Source: Maritimibacter sp. HL-12
GTDB taxonomy: Bacteria; Pseudomonadota; Alphaproteobacteria; Rhodobacterales; Rhodobacteraceae
Length of the DNA: 64,000 nt
Direction: 5' to 3'
Assembly: GCF_900177545.1 (NCBI RefSeq)
Contig: NZ_FXBQ01000001.1
Location: 1,568,122 to 1,632,121, forward strand
Shown here: positions 8,770 to 20,747 of the stretch, piece after piece
Layout: each line of letters starts with the position of its first letter
How positions within the stretch are numbered: position 1 is the first letter of the stretch
The notes under the pieces: generated by a model
What the model was told of the DNA's origin: nothing
What the model saw: the letters and a program-made list of their open reading frames with translations, nothing else
The model's database searches: none
Position numbers and translations under genes: made by a program

Positions 8770-10389
8770 ATGGCAATCACCTCTGCCAACCAGCTTGAGC
8801 TTCTGCAAACCGCCGAAGCTGTGGCGCGCGAAAAGATGATCGAACCCGGCCTCGTGATCGAGGCGATGGAAGAGAGCCTCGCGCGGGCTGCCAAGAGCCG
8901 CTACGGCGCGGAGATGGACATTCGCGTGTCGATCGACCGCAAGACCGGCCGGGCGACCTTCACCCGGGTGCGCACCGTCGTCGCCGACGAGGATCTGGAG
9001 AACTACCAGTCCGAGCTGACCGTGGAGCAGGCCAGGCAATACCTCGACGATCCGAAGGTCGGCGACACCATCGTCGAAGAAGTGCCGCCCGTCGAGATGG
9101 GCCGGATCGCCGCCCAGAGCGCCAAGCAGGTGATCCTGCAGAAGGTGCGCGAGGCCGAGCGGGATCGGCAATACGAAGAGTTCAAGGATCGCGCCGGCAC
9201 GATCATCAACGGCGTGGTCAAGCGCGAGGAATACGGCAACATCATCGTCGATGTGGGTGCTGGGGAAGCGATCCTGCGCCGCAACGAGAAGATCGGCCGT
9301 GAGAGCTACCGCCCGAACGACCGCATCCGCTGCTTCGTCAAGGATGTGCGCCGCGAAACCCGTGGACCGCAGATCTTCCTCAGCCGCACCGCGCCCGAGT
9401 TCATGGCGGAATTGTTCAAGATGGAAGTGCCGGAAATCTACGATGGCATCATCGAGATCAAGGCCGTGGCCCGCGATCCCGGGAGCCGCGCCAAGATCGC
9501 CGTGGTAAGCTACGACAGCTCGATCGACCCTGTCGGTGCCTGCGTCGGCATGCGCGGCAGCCGGGTTCAGGCGGTGGTGAACGAGCTTCAGGGCGAGAAG
9601 ATCGACATCATCCCGTGGAACGAGGACGTCCCCACCTTCCTCGTCAACGCGCTTCAGCCTGCCGAGGTTTCCAAGGTTGTTCTCGACGAAGACGCCGGGA
9701 AGATCGAGGTGGTTGTGCCCGACGAGCAACTTTCCCTCGCGATTGGCCGGCGTGGTCAGAACGTGCGACTGGCCAGCCAGTTGACAGCGCTCGATATCGA
9801 CATACTTACCGAGGAAGAAGAAAGCGCGCGGCGTCAGGCCGAATTTGCCGAGCGCACAAAGCTGTTCATGGACACGCTGGATCTCGACGAGTTCTTCGCC
9901 CAGCTTCTCGTCTCGGAAGGCTTCACCTCACTTGAGGAAGTTGCCTATGTCGATGTTGACGAGCTTCTGGTGATCGACGGTGTCGACGAAGATACCGCCA
10001 ACGAGCTTCAGGCCCGGGCCCGCGATGTTCTGGAAGAGCAGAACCGCAAGGCGCTCGAACACGCACGCGAACTCGGCGTCGAAGATAGCCTGGTCAATTT
10101 CGAGGGCCTTACGCCCCAGATGATCGAGGCATTGGCGGAAGACGGCGTGCTCACGCTCGAAGATTTCGCAACCTGCGCCGACTGGGAGCTTGCCGGTGGC
10201 TGGACCACCGTTGACGGCGAGCGCGTCAAGGACGAAGGCCTGCTTGAAAAATTCGAGGTAAGCCTGGAAGAAGCCCAGAACTTCGTGATGACTGCCCGTG
10301 TTCTGCTTGGCTGGGTTGATCCGGCCGACCTCGTGGAAGAGGAAGAAGCGAGCGAAGAGAGCGAAACTGAAGAGGAGGCCGGAGCCTGA
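8770..10389 (+). CDS. nusA: transcription termination/antitermination factor NusA
   Basis: NusA binds RNA polymerase and RNA and controls pausing, termination and antitermination. The 539-residue protein has the N-terminal RNAP-binding domain (about 1-130), an S1 domain (about 135-200), two KH domains with GMRGSRVQ and GRRGQNVRLAS motifs (about 230-345), and two acidic helix-hairpin-helix repeats ending in a Glu-rich tail, typical of long alphaproteobacterial forms. A strong GAGGAGGAC ribosome site precedes the ATG. A long inverted repeat spans its stop codon. Confidence 0.98.
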   Translation: MAITSANQLELLQTAEAVAREKMIEPGLVIEAMEESLARAAKSRYGAEMDIRVSIDRKTGRATFTRVRTVVADEDLENYQSELTVEQARQYLDDPKVGDTIVEEVPPVEMGRIAAQSAKQVILQKVREAERDRQYEEFKDRAGTIINGVVKREEYGNIIVDVGAGEAILRRNEKIGRESYRPNDRIRCFVKDVRRETRGPQIFLSRTAPEFMAELFKMEVPEIYDGIIEIKAVARDPGSRAKIAVVSYDSSIDPVGACVGMRGSRVQAVVNELQGEKIDIIPWNEDVPTFLVNALQPAEVSKVVLDEDAGKIEVVVPDEQLSLAIGRRGQNVRLASQLTALDIDILTEEEESARRQAEFAERTKLFMDTLDLDEFFAQLLVSEGFTSLEEVAYVDVDELLVIDGVDEDTANELQARARDVLEEQNRKALEHARELGVEDSLVNFEGLTPQMIEALAEDGVLTLEDFATCADWELAGGWTTVDGERVKDEGLLEKFEVSLEEAQNFVMTARVLLGWVDPADLVEEEEASEESETEEEAGA

Positions 10390-10402
10390 TTTCAGGCTCC
10401 GG
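10379..10402 (+). repeat. 11-bp inverted repeat across the nusA stop codon
   Basis: CCGGAGCCTGA and TCAGGCTCCGG are perfect complements with a TT loop; the left arm ends exactly on the nusA TGA. No U-run follows. In RNA this could stall or process the message between nusA and ylxR, or tune expression of the downstream genes. The physical loop must be larger than two bases. Confidence 0.65.
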
Positions 10403-10412
10403 GCAAGGCCAG

Positions 10413-11048
10413 ATGACCCGAGGCGGTCGGCCGAATACGCGGGCGGAAGGCCCTGAGCGTCGTTGCATCGCGACGGGCGAGGTGCAGCCCAAACATGGGC
10501 TGATCCGCTTCGTCGTCGGTCCGGATTCCGAACTGGTGCCCGATCTGCGCGAGAAGTTGCCGGGCCGTGGAATTTGGGTCGCGGCGGATCGCGCCGCGCT
10601 GGACAAGGCGGTGGCGAAGAACCTCTTTGCCCGCGCGGCCCGCCAACCCGTCGTGGTGCCCGAAGGGCTGGCGGATCGGATCGAAGCCGCAATGGCTGGC
10701 CGCGTCGTTGAGCTGATCTCGCTCGCGCGCAAGGCGGGTGCGGCGGTGACGGGTTACGAGAAGGTCAAGGATTGGCTTGTCAAGGATCAGGCCGAAGTTC
10801 TGATCCAGGCTTCAGACGGTTCCGAACGTGGCAAGACCAAGCTGCGCCCACCCGGGAAAGATGGCCGATTCATCGGCTGCCTGACGGCCCGGGAATTGGG
10901 TTTGGCATTCGGGCGGGAAAATGTGATACATGGCGCGCTCGCGGCTGGTGGACTCACCGCCCGTGTAGTAGAGGAAGCCGCAAAGCTCTCGGGCTTGCGC
11001 AGAAACGACGGTGGGAACGCCCACCGGAAAGGTACGAAGACGACATGA
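10413..11048 (+). CDS. ylxR: YlxR (DUF448) - L7Ae fusion RNA-binding protein
   Basis: The 211-residue protein joins two RNA-binding modules. Residues about 1-80 are YlxR-like with the [10 protein letters not shown] motif after LPGRG, and residues about 95-200 resemble ribosomal L7Ae ([15 protein letters not shown], and [11 protein letters not shown]-type tail). In many bacteria these are separate genes (ylxR, ylxQ) between nusA and infB; a fused form is usual in alphaproteobacteria. Its stop overlaps the infB ATG by four bases. The exact function is not settled; YlxR homologues are linked to RNase P or transcription control. Confidence 0.9.
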   Translation: MTRGGRPNTRAEGPERRCIATGEVQPKHGLIRFVVGPDSELVPDLREKLPGRGIWVAADRAALDKAVAKNLFARAARQPVVVPEGLADRIEAAMAGRVVELISLARKAGAAVTGYEKVKDWLVKDQAEVLIQASDGSERGKTKLRPPGKDGRFIGCLTARELGLAFGRENVIHGALAAGGLTARVVEEAAKLSGLRRNDGGNAHRKGTKTT

Positions 11049-13552
11049 ACGATAGCGACGGCAAAAAGCCCCTTGGACTGCGTGGTGGTGCCCGGTCGGG
11101 CCAGGTGAAGCAGAGCTTCAGCCATGGACGCACCAAGAATGTGGTGGTGGAAACGAAGCGCAAGCGCGTTGTCGTTCCCAAGCCGGGTGCGTCTTCGGGA
11201 ACTGGAGGCGGATCTGCCGGGCAGTCGTCCGGGGTTGACCCCAGCAAACGTCCCGCCGGCATTTCCGATGCCGAACTGGAGCGCCGGATGAAGGCCCTGG
11301 CAGCAGCCAGGGCGAACGAAGCCGGCGAAGCCAAGCGTCGGGAAGAAGAAGAGAAGGCGCGCGAAGAAGAACGCGAGCGCCGCCGCCGTGAAGCGGAAGA
11401 AAAAGAGCGCGAGGAGCGCGAACGCGCCGAAGCCGCGAAGCGCAAGGCCGAGGAAGAAGAGGCCAAGCGCACCGAAGCGGAAGCGGTGAAGACGGCCCCT
11501 GCCGCCGCGCCCGCCGCGGTTGCCGATCCGGCAGAAGCACAAGCTGCGGAGGCCCGCGGTGCCAAGGCACCGGGCCCGCGCAAGACGGATCGTGAGCGGG
11601 TGGCCGAGGAACGCCCGACGCGCGGCAAGGCTGCCAAGGACGACAGCAGCCGCCGCACCGGCAAACTCACGCTCAACCAGGCACTTTCCGGCGGCGAAGG
11701 CGGGCGGCAACGCTCGGTTGCCGCGATGCGCCGCAAGCAAGAACGGATGCGTCAGAAGGCCATGGGCGGTGGCGCCAGCCACGAAAAGGTTGTGCGCGAC
11801 GTTCAGGTGCCTGAGACCATCCTGGTTCAGGAGCTGGCCAACCGCATGGCCGAGCGGGTCGCCGACGTCGTCAAGGCGCTGATGAAAATGGGCATGATGG
11901 TGACCCAGAACCAGTCGATTGATGCCGACACGGCGGAAGTGATCATCGAGGAGTTTGGCCACCGGATCGTTCGCGTTTCGGACGCCGATGTCGAAGACGT
12001 CATCGACATGGTCGAAGACAAGCCCGAAGATCTCAAGCCGCGCCCGCCGGTCATCACCGTGATGGGCCACGTCGACCACGGCAAAACCTCGCTGCTCGAC
12101 GCGATCCGCCACACCAAGGTGACATCGGGCGAAGCCGGCGGCATCACCCAGCATATCGGTGCCTACCAGGTGACGACGGATGCCGGGCAGGTGCTCTCCT
12201 TCCTCGACACGCCGGGCCACGCGGCCTTCACCTCGATGCGCGCCCGCGGCGCACAGGTCACCGATATCGTGATCCTCGTGGTGGCGGCAGACGATTCCGT
12301 GATGCCGCAGACGGTCGAGGCGATCAACCATGCCAAGGCCGCCGGCGTTCCGATGATCGTGGCGATCAACAAGTGCGACAAGCACGACGCCAACCCCGAC
12401 AAGGTGCGCACCGAGCTGTTGCAATACGAAGTGATCGTCGAGGGGCTTTCGGGCGACGTCCAGGATGTCGAGGTCTCGGCCATTACCGGGCAGGGTCTGG
12501 ATACGCTGCTTGAAGCCGTCGCGCTTCAGGCCGAAATCCTCGAACTCAAGGCCAACCCCGACCGTCCGGCGCAAGGCGCGGTGATCGAGGCGCAACTCGA
12601 TATCGGGCGTGGCCCGGTTGCCACCGTGCTGGTGCAGAAAGGCACGTTGCGTCAGGGCGATATCTTCGTTGTCGGCGAGCAATGGGGCAAGGTTCGCGCG
12701 ATGGAAAATGACCGCGGCGAACGGGTCAAGGAAGCCGGTCCTTCGGTGCCTGTCGAGGTGCTCGGCCTCAACGGCACGCCGGAAGCCGGTGATGTGCTCA
12801 ACGTGGTCGAAACCGAGGCGCAGGCCCGCGAGATCGCCGAATACCGGGAGCAGGCCGCGAAAGACAAGCGCGCCGCCGCCGGTGCCGGAACCTCGCTCGA
12901 ACAGCTTCTGGCCCAGGCCAAGGCCAACGAGAACGTGAAGGAGTTGCCGATCCTCGTCAAAACCGACGTGCAGGGTTCGGCCGAGGCGATCATCCAGGCG
13001 ATGGAGAAGATCGGGAACGAAGAAGTGCGCGTGCGCGTGCTGCACTCCGGTGTCGGGGCGATCACCGAAACCGATATCGGGCTGGCGGAGGCTTCCGGTG
13101 CCCCGGTGATCGGCTTCAACGTCCGGGCCAACGCACCCGCGCGCAACAGCGCCAACCAGAAGGGTGTCGAGATCCGCTATTACAGCGTGATCTACGATCT
13201 CGTGGATGACGTGAAGAAAGCCGCGTCTGGTCTGCTCTCGGCGGAAGTGCGTGAGAACTTCATCGGCTATGCCGAGATCCGCGAGGTCTTCAAGGTTTCG
13301 GGCGTTGGCAAGGTTGCCGGCTGTCTCGTCACGGAAGGTATCGCCCGCCGGTCGGCAGGCGTGCGTTTGCTGCGCGACAACGTGGTGATCCACGAAGGCA
13401 CGCTGAAAACGCTCAAGCGCTTCAAAGACGAAGTCAAGGAAGTGCAGTCCGGCCAGGAATGCGGCATGGCCTTCGAGAACTACGATGATATCCGCACTGG
13501 CGACGTCATCGAGATTTTCGAGCGCGAGGAAATCGAGCGTTCGCTGACCTGA
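11045..13552 (+). CDS. infB: translation initiation factor IF-2
   Basis: IF-2 is the GTPase that places initiator tRNA on the ribosome. The 835-residue product has an N-terminal region with KPLGLRGG and a long Lys/Glu/Arg/Ala-rich, probably coiled or disordered stretch (about 80-230), then the G domain with GHVDHGKTS near 339, DTPGHAAF and NKCD, and C-terminal domains ending in [14 protein letters not shown] chose ATG 11045, which overlaps the ylxR stop (ATGA); the frame stays open upstream but has no typical IF-2 sequence. Confidence 0.98.
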   Translation: MNDSDGKKPLGLRGGARSGQVKQSFSHGRTKNVVVETKRKRVVVPKPGASSGTGGGSAGQSSGVDPSKRPAGISDAELERRMKALAAARANEAGEAKRREEEEKAREEERERRRREAEEKEREERERAEAAKRKAEEEEAKRTEAEAVKTAPAAAPAAVADPAEAQAAEARGAKAPGPRKTDRERVAEERPTRGKAAKDDSSRRTGKLTLNQALSGGEGGRQRSVAAMRRKQERMRQKAMGGGASHEKVVRDVQVPETILVQELANRMAERVADVVKALMKMGMMVTQNQSIDADTAEVIIEEFGHRIVRVSDADVEDVIDMVEDKPEDLKPRPPVITVMGHVDHGKTSLLDAIRHTKVTSGEAGGITQHIGAYQVTTDAGQVLSFLDTPGHAAFTSMRARGAQVTDIVILVVAADDSVMPQTVEAINHAKAAGVPMIVAINKCDKHDANPDKVRTELLQYEVIVEGLSGDVQDVEVSAITGQGLDTLLEAVALQAEILELKANPDRPAQGAVIEAQLDIGRGPVATVLVQKGTLRQGDIFVVGEQWGKVRAMENDRGERVKEAGPSVPVEVLGLNGTPEAGDVLNVVETEAQAREIAEYREQAAKDKRAAAGAGTSLEQLLAQAKANENVKELPILVKTDVQGSAEAIIQAMEKIGNEEVRVRVLHSGVGAITETDIGLAEASGAPVIGFNVRANAPARNSANQKGVEIRYYSVIYDLVDDVKKAASGLLSAEVRENFIGYAEIREVFKVSGVGKVAGCLVTEGIARRSAGVRLLRDNVVIHEGTLKTLKRFKDEVKEVQSGQECGMAFENYDDIRTGDVIEIFEREEIERSLT

Positions 13553-13570
13553 TCGGAGCGAGACCTGCGA

Positions 13571-13597
13571 AAAAGGGGCACCTTCGGGTGCCCTTTT
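13571..13597 (+). terminator. intrinsic terminator of the infB operon
   Basis: GGGGCACC, a TTCG tetraloop and GGTGCCC form a strong stem 18 bases after the infB stop, extended by A-T pairs and ending in TTTTC. It also ends the small minus-strand gene side only weakly, by the AAAA arm. Confidence 0.85.
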
Positions 13598-13611
13598 CAT
13601 TTGCGATGGCG

Positions 13612-13749
13612 TCAGGCGGCGGGCACCGAAACCGGCCTGCCGGTGTATTCTTCCTTGCCGATCCGGACGACGATGCGTCCGTCGCCAAGTTTGCGCACGA
13701 AAAGGCCCTGGATCGACAGGTAATTCCCGACAGTGATTGTTCTGACCAT
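13612..13749 (-). CDS. conserved small protein of unknown function, 45 aa
   Basis: A 45-codon frame on the minus strand encodes a basic protein beginning MVRTITVGNY and containing FVRKLGDGRIVVRIG and EEYTGRPVSVPAA. GGGGGA lies eight bases before the ATG at 13749; an in-frame ATG two codons earlier sits too close to that site. The composition and codon use are like real genes of the window, and alternating hydrophobic residues suggest a small beta-rich fold. I recall similar short proteins beside infB in Rhodobacterales but cannot name a family. Confidence 0.6.
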   Translation of the reverse strand: MVRTITVGNYLSIQGLFVRKLGDGRIVVRIGKEEYTGRPVSVPAA

Positions 13750-13836
13750 GGCCATTTCCCCCGGACCTTGAGCGATAGTGCCTCAAGTGCGGGGTGGCGG
13801 TAAACAAGATCTTGATGCCGGGAACCGATGCTCCGA

Positions 13837-14235
13837 TCAGAGCCAGTCGCGAAGGATCGGGATCAGAGGTTTGTCGGCCGGCGGCATCGGGTAGCTGCGC
13901 ATGTCGTTTGGTCGCACCCAAGCCAGCTTCTGGCCTTCCTGCGGCACGACAGTGCCTTTCCAGCGCCGGCATGCGAAAAGCGGCATCAACAGGTGAAACT
14001 CCGGATAGCTGTGGCTTGCGAAGGCGAGCGGTGCAAGACAGGAGGCGCGGGTGTCGATCCCGAGTTCTTCGTGCAATTCCCGGATCAGCCCGGCTTCGGG
14101 GGTTTCGCCCTCTTCAACCTTGCCGCCGGGAAATTCCCACAGCCCGGCCATTGATTTTCCTTCCGGGCGCTGGGCGAGAAGCACCCGCCCATCGATGTCG
14201 ATCAGCGCCACCGCCGCAACAAGAACGATTTTCAC
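13837..14235 (-). CDS. mutT: MutT-type (deoxy)nucleoside triphosphate pyrophosphohydrolase
   Basis: The 132-residue Nudix protein has an intact Nudix box beginning GGKVEEGET and ending RELHEELGI at about 37-59, plus LWEFPGGK just before it. MutT hydrolyses 8-oxo-dGTP and prevents A-to-C errors. The start is a GTG overlapping the argJ stop (GTGA), so it is coupled to argJ. The short length is normal for MutT. Confidence 0.93.
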   Translation of the reverse strand: MKIVLVAAVALIDIDGRVLLAQRPEGKSMAGLWEFPGGKVEEGETPEAGLIRELHEELGIDTRASCLAPLAFASHSYPEFHLLMPLFACRRWKGTVVPQEGQKLAWVRPNDMRSYPMPPADKPLIPILRDWL

Positions 14236-15536
14236 GACCGGTAATCCGCGTTGATCTCGATGTATCCATGGGTGAGGTCACAGGTCCAGACCGTGGCCGC
14301 ACCCTTTCCGAGGCCGAGATCGACCGAGATCACCAGCTCCTGGTTCTTCATGTAGGCCGCGCCCTCGGACTCCCGATAGGCAGGCGAAACCCAGCCCTGC
14401 GAGGCGACGAGGATCTCGCCGAAGTGAATCATGAGCTTGTCGCGATCCGCCGCCGCGCCGGATTTGCCGATTGCCATGACAATCCGGCCCCAGTTCGGGT
14501 CTTCTCCGGCGATGGCGGTCTTGACCAGCGGCGAATTGGCGATAGCCATGGCATGGGTCCGCGCATCGCTGTCCGACGCCGCCCCCGTCACCCGGATCTC
14601 GATGAACTTGGTCGCGCCTTCGCCGTCGCGCACAACCTGGTGGGCGAGTTCAAGCATCACCTTCTTGAGCGCGTTGCGGAAGGCCGTGGTGTCTTCGGTC
14701 ACCTCGATGCCGGAGGCCCCGGTCGCGGCAACAAGCAGCGTGTCGGAGGTTGAGGTGTCGCTGTCGACGGTGATGTTGTTGAAGGTCTCGTCGGTCAGGC
14801 TGCCCAGCATCTTCTGCAACAGCGGTTGCTCGATCTTCGCGTCGGTGAAGATATAGACAAGCATCGTCGCCATATCGGGGGCGATCATGCCCGAACCCTT
14901 GGCGATACCTGCAATCCGCACCGTCTTGCCGCCGATCTGAACTTCTGCGCCCGCACCCTTGGCATAGGTGTCGGTGGTCATGATTGCGCGCGCGGCAAGC
15001 TCGATCGCATCGGCGGTCAGCGTGCCGTTCAGTTCCTCGATCCGTGCCGTGATCCGCTCAAACGGCAAGGGTTCGCCGATCACCCCGGTTGAGGCGGAAT
15101 AGACCCTGTTTTCCGGCACACCCGTCACCCGCGCGACCTCCTCGCAGATCGCGGCCACGGCCTTTTCGCCGCTGGCACCGGTGAAAGCGTTGGAGTTCCC
15201 GGAGTTGACGATGAACACGGCACCCCCCGAGGTATCGCTGCCAATCTTGGCCTGGCAATCGAGAACCGGCGCCGAGCGGGTGGCCGAGCGGGTGAAAACC
15301 CCGGCCACCGAGGTTCCGGGATCGAGCACGGCGAGCATCACGTCGACCCGCCCGGCATAGCGCACCCCGGCCTGCACCGCCGCAAAGCGGGCCCCGCCAA
15401 TCACCGGCAGGCGCGGAAAGGCCCCCTTCGGCGCGAGCGGGGAGACGGCATGTCTATGCGTCTTGGCCGTCTTCAAACGGCCTTTGAGGCGCGCCACTTT
15501 TTCCTTGAGCTTCAGGACCTTTGCCTTGTTTCCCAC
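14232..15536 (-). CDS. argJ: bifunctional glutamate N-acetyltransferase/amino-acid acetyltransferase ArgJ
   Basis: ArgJ transfers acetyl from N-acetylornithine to glutamate in arginine synthesis. The 434-residue precursor has the self-cleavage site in KGSGMIAPDMATMLV, where the Thr of ATM becomes the N-terminus of the beta chain, and the GGAVFIVNSGNSNAFTG segment of the alpha chain. The start is a GTG with GGAAG directly before it; it yields an unusual Lys-rich N-terminal extension of about 28 residues before the normal SPLAPKGAF start. There is no ATG close to SPLAPK. Its start is 20 bases after the parvulin stop. Confidence 0.95.
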   Translation of the reverse strand: MGNKAKVLKLKEKVARLKGRLKTAKTHRHAVSPLAPKGAFPRLPVIGGARFAAVQAGVRYAGRVDVMLAVLDPGTSVAGVFTRSATRSAPVLDCQAKIGSDTSGGAVFIVNSGNSNAFTGASGEKAVAAICEEVARVTGVPENRVYSASTGVIGEPLPFERITARIEELNGTLTADAIELAARAIMTTDTYAKGAGAEVQIGGKTVRIAGIAKGSGMIAPDMATMLVYIFTDAKIEQPLLQKMLGSLTDETFNNITVDSDTSTSDTLLVAATGASGIEVTEDTTAFRNALKKVMLELAHQVVRDGEGATKFIEIRVTGAASDSDARTHAMAIANSPLVKTAIAGEDPNWGRIVMAIGKSGAAADRDKLMIHFGEILVASQGWVSPAYRESEGAAYMKNQELVISVDLGLGKGAATVWTCDLTHGYIEINADYRS

Positions 15537-15556
15537 CTTCCGGGACTCCCTTTCAA

Positions 15557-16405
15557 TCAGTCAAGGAGCGAGACGTCGCTCAGAACGTCAGGATCAATGG
15601 CTTCAACGTCGGTCCGCTCGATCGTCGCGGCATCGAGCAATGTCGCCAGTGCCTGTTCCACGGCGTCGTTCTCAAGCTGCTCTTCGATCTCTCCGCGCAC
15701 TTCGTCCAAGGCCGGAGCGCCTTTCATGCGGGCATCATTGAGCTTGAGCACATGCCAGCCGAACTCCGTCTGCACCGGCCCGGCTACATCGCCAACATCC
15801 ATGTCGGCAACGGCAACTTCGAAGGGCTCAACCATCATGCCGGGGCCGAACCAGCCAAGCTCGCCACCAGACGGACCGGACGGCCCGGTGGAATGCTCGC
15901 GCGCCAGCACGGGAAATTCCGCGCCGCCTGCCAGTTCATCAACCAGCGCCTGCGCCTCTTCCTCGGTTTCCACAAGGATATGAGACGCATTCCATTCCTG
16001 CGTCGGTTCGGCATCGGCATAGGTTTCGTCATAGGCCGCCTGCACCTTGGCATCGTCCACCGCGCCCGAGATCACCTCGTCGAGCTTCTCCGTGGCCACG
16101 ATGGCGCGGCGCTCGTTGTCGAGCTGGATCTTCGCCCGTGCCGACATTTCCTCGATCGCCTGGCCCAGAACGGTTTGCTGGATAAGCTGTTCGATCAGGC
16201 CGGGCAGGAGCACGTCGTTGGGCAACGCCTGGTAGTCCTCGGGCAGGGCAAATCTGGCCGCGATCACATGGCCGAGCGTTATTTCATCTCCGTTGACAAC
16301 CGCCATGACCGTGTCGGCAGACTCCTCTGCCCGAAGCGGCGCGGAGGCCACGAGCATCAACGCAGCGCCGGCGAGCAGGGTGGTGGTTTTGGGCAAGATT
16401 TTCAT
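15557..16405 (-). CDS. periplasmic parvulin-type peptidyl-prolyl isomerase
   Basis: The 282-residue protein has a signal peptide (MKILPKTTTLLAGAALMLVASAPLRA), an N-terminal helical chaperone-like region and a parvulin (rotamase) domain at about 130-225 (ASHILVETEEEA, GGELGWFGPGMMVEPFE, TEFGWHVLKL). Such proteins help outer-membrane or secreted proteins fold. I chose the ATG at 16405, with AGAGGAAAA upstream and the signal peptide right after; longer frames lack a signal. It is divergent from secA and sits before argJ in one transcript. Confidence 0.93.
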   Translation of the reverse strand: MKILPKTTTLLAGAALMLVASAPLRAEESADTVMAVVNGDEITLGHVIAARFALPEDYQALPNDVLLPGLIEQLIQQTVLGQAIEEMSARAKIQLDNERRAIVATEKLDEVISGAVDDAKVQAAYDETYADAEPTQEWNASHILVETEEEAQALVDELAGGAEFPVLAREHSTGPSGPSGGELGWFGPGMMVEPFEVAVADMDVGDVAGPVQTEFGWHVLKLNDARMKGAPALDEVRGEIEEQLENDAVEQALATLLDAATIERTDVEAIDPDVLSDVSLLD

Positions 16406-16580
16406 GGGTTTTCCTCTTGTCGGACCGGTTCCCCGGTGTCGTTGACTATTCCGGCTCCGGCCCTTACATCGCAAGGGTCTCACGGGGGCGGATCTCATGC
16501 CCTTGATATGGGGCCTTGCGGGCACGGGCAAGTGCTCCCCGCGATGTCGTGAACAAGAGAGCAGATCGGGCGGAGTGAAC

Positions 16581-19292
<2,712 letters not shown>

Positions 19293-19321
19293 ACCGGGCA
19301 GTTTTTCGGGCAAGGCCGGGG

Positions 19322-19340
19322 CGATCACGTGGCGTGATCG
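19322..19340. repeat. hairpin downstream of secA
   Basis: CGATCACG and CGTGATCG are perfect eight-base arms with a TGG loop, 30 bases after the secA stop. No U-run follows. A second short palindrome, GCGCTTAGCGC, lies at 19343-19353. The remaining spacer to 19498 holds a TTGACC at 19387-19392 and the palindrome TTTTCGAAAA at 19396-19405, perhaps part of the promoter of the next gene. Confidence 0.5.
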
Positions 19341-19498
19341 TGGCGCTTAGCGCTGGAACCCGAGATAGTTGCGAAATCTCAACGACTTGACCGTGTTTTC
19401 GAAAATCGAAACAAAACCGGAAAAGGCCACCTTCTGTTCATCTATTCGGCGTATTGCTGCGGGAAACTGCACGCTGACGGAATGAATTGGAGATCGCC

Positions 19499-20728
19499 AT
19501 GTTCGCCGATCTGAAGCAAAAGGCTGCAGGAATTGACAGGAAGCGGCTCTATACCGCCGCCGCCACGATCCTGATCGCAGGGGCAGCGGGGCATTTCATG
19601 CAACGTTCAGCCCAGTCGCCGGGCGACAACCCCTCGACGATGGCAGGGGCCTTGCCGACTTCCGCGTCCGTCATGGGCCCCACGATCGCCCCTGCGCCCG
19701 ATGCTTCGGACGCTTCGCAAGCGGCGGCCACCATCGTGGAAACGCCCGTGGCACCGGACGAACTGCCCGTTCCGGCCAAAACGCCGGCAGCGCCGACGCT
19801 GGAGGAACCTGCGGTCGATCCGATGATTGCCTCGGCCGAAGCGAACGATCCTTTGGTTGAGGAAGTGACTCGCGGCAAGACCGCGATGTTTGGCTTCGAG
19901 GAAGATCCCGCGCCAGACACCACCGCGATGACCGAGCCCGCCGCGGCGCCTTCGGAACCGGAGTCGGATACCGAGGCCCTGTTTGCGGCCCTTGATAGTG
20001 CCGAGCAATCCGGCGGCGAACCCGAGATCGCACCGGCCACTTCTCCCGAAGCGAATTGCGACATCAGCTTCAAGGCCGAGCCTGCAGAGGCCGCCATGGT
20101 GACCCTGTCCTTCGAGGCACCGTGCCACTCGGGAGAGGATGTCGGGATCGACCATGGCGATCTGCGGTTCTCCGAACAGCTTGGCCCTGACGGCAGCCTG
20201 ATGATCCTCGCCCCCGTGATGTCCGCGACCGCCATTTTCACTGCCCGCCTGGGCGATGGCCAGACGGCATCGACCGAAGTGCGCGTCCCCGATTTCGCCT
20301 CCTATGAGCGGATCGCCGTGGTCTGGAAAGGGGCAACCGGGTTCCAACTGCACGCACTGGAGAACGGCGCGGTCTACGGCGAGCCGGGCCATGTCTGGGC
20401 TGAACAGCCGGGCACGGCCGAGATGGCCATCGCGGGCGCAGGCGGGTTCGTCTCGATCCTGGGAAGCAGCGCAAGTGGCTATGCTGCCGATGTCTACACC
20501 TATCCCGCGGGTCTCACGGCGGACGATCCGGGGCCGGAGATTTCGATCGAGGCACAGGTGATGGAAAACACGTGCGGCACCCAGATTGCCGGAACCATCC
20601 TGCGCAGCAATGCCATCGGAACGCCCAATGTCGACACCCTGTCGATGTCGGTGCCGGGCTGCGACGCCGTGGGCGAATATCTGGTGTTGAAAAACCTGCC
20701 CCAAGAGCTGAAACTCGCCCGCAACTGA
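19499..20728 (+). CDS. membrane-anchored periplasmic protein of unknown function
   Basis: The 409-residue protein has one N-terminal membrane segment (about 17-36, RLYTAAATILIAGAAGHFM), a long Ala/Pro/Glu-rich linker (about 40-180), and a C-terminal domain (about 185-409) with paired cysteines (CDISF, APCHSG, NTCGTQ, VPGCDA). The beta-rich C-terminal part has no family I can name; homologues are often loosely labelled translocase because they follow secA. GGAG precedes the ATG at 19499. It is followed after 19 bases by the OmpA-domain gene, so the two probably work together in the envelope. Confidence 0.7.
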   Translation: MFADLKQKAAGIDRKRLYTAAATILIAGAAGHFMQRSAQSPGDNPSTMAGALPTSASVMGPTIAPAPDASDASQAAATIVETPVAPDELPVPAKTPAAPTLEEPAVDPMIASAEANDPLVEEVTRGKTAMFGFEEDPAPDTTAMTEPAAAPSEPESDTEALFAALDSAEQSGGEPEIAPATSPEANCDISFKAEPAEAAMVTLSFEAPCHSGEDVGIDHGDLRFSEQLGPDGSLMILAPVMSATAIFTARLGDGQTASTEVRVPDFASYERIAVVWKGATGFQLHALENGAVYGEPGHVWAEQPGTAEMAIAGAGGFVSILGSSASGYAADVYTYPAGLTADDPGPEISIEAQVMENTCGTQIAGTILRSNAIGTPNVDTLSMSVPGCDAVGEYLVLKNLPQELKLARN

Positions 20729-20747
20729 AGCGGCCCGGGGGTCTTCG

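Noticed and set aside
10787-13972. Very long open frame (1061 codons) antisense to infB
   Set aside because: It mirrors infB codon structure in a GC-rich genome, has no family motifs, and infB is certain. The same holds for long antisense frames over secA (16464-19328), cbbT (45883-47880) and dnaE2 (56832-59933).
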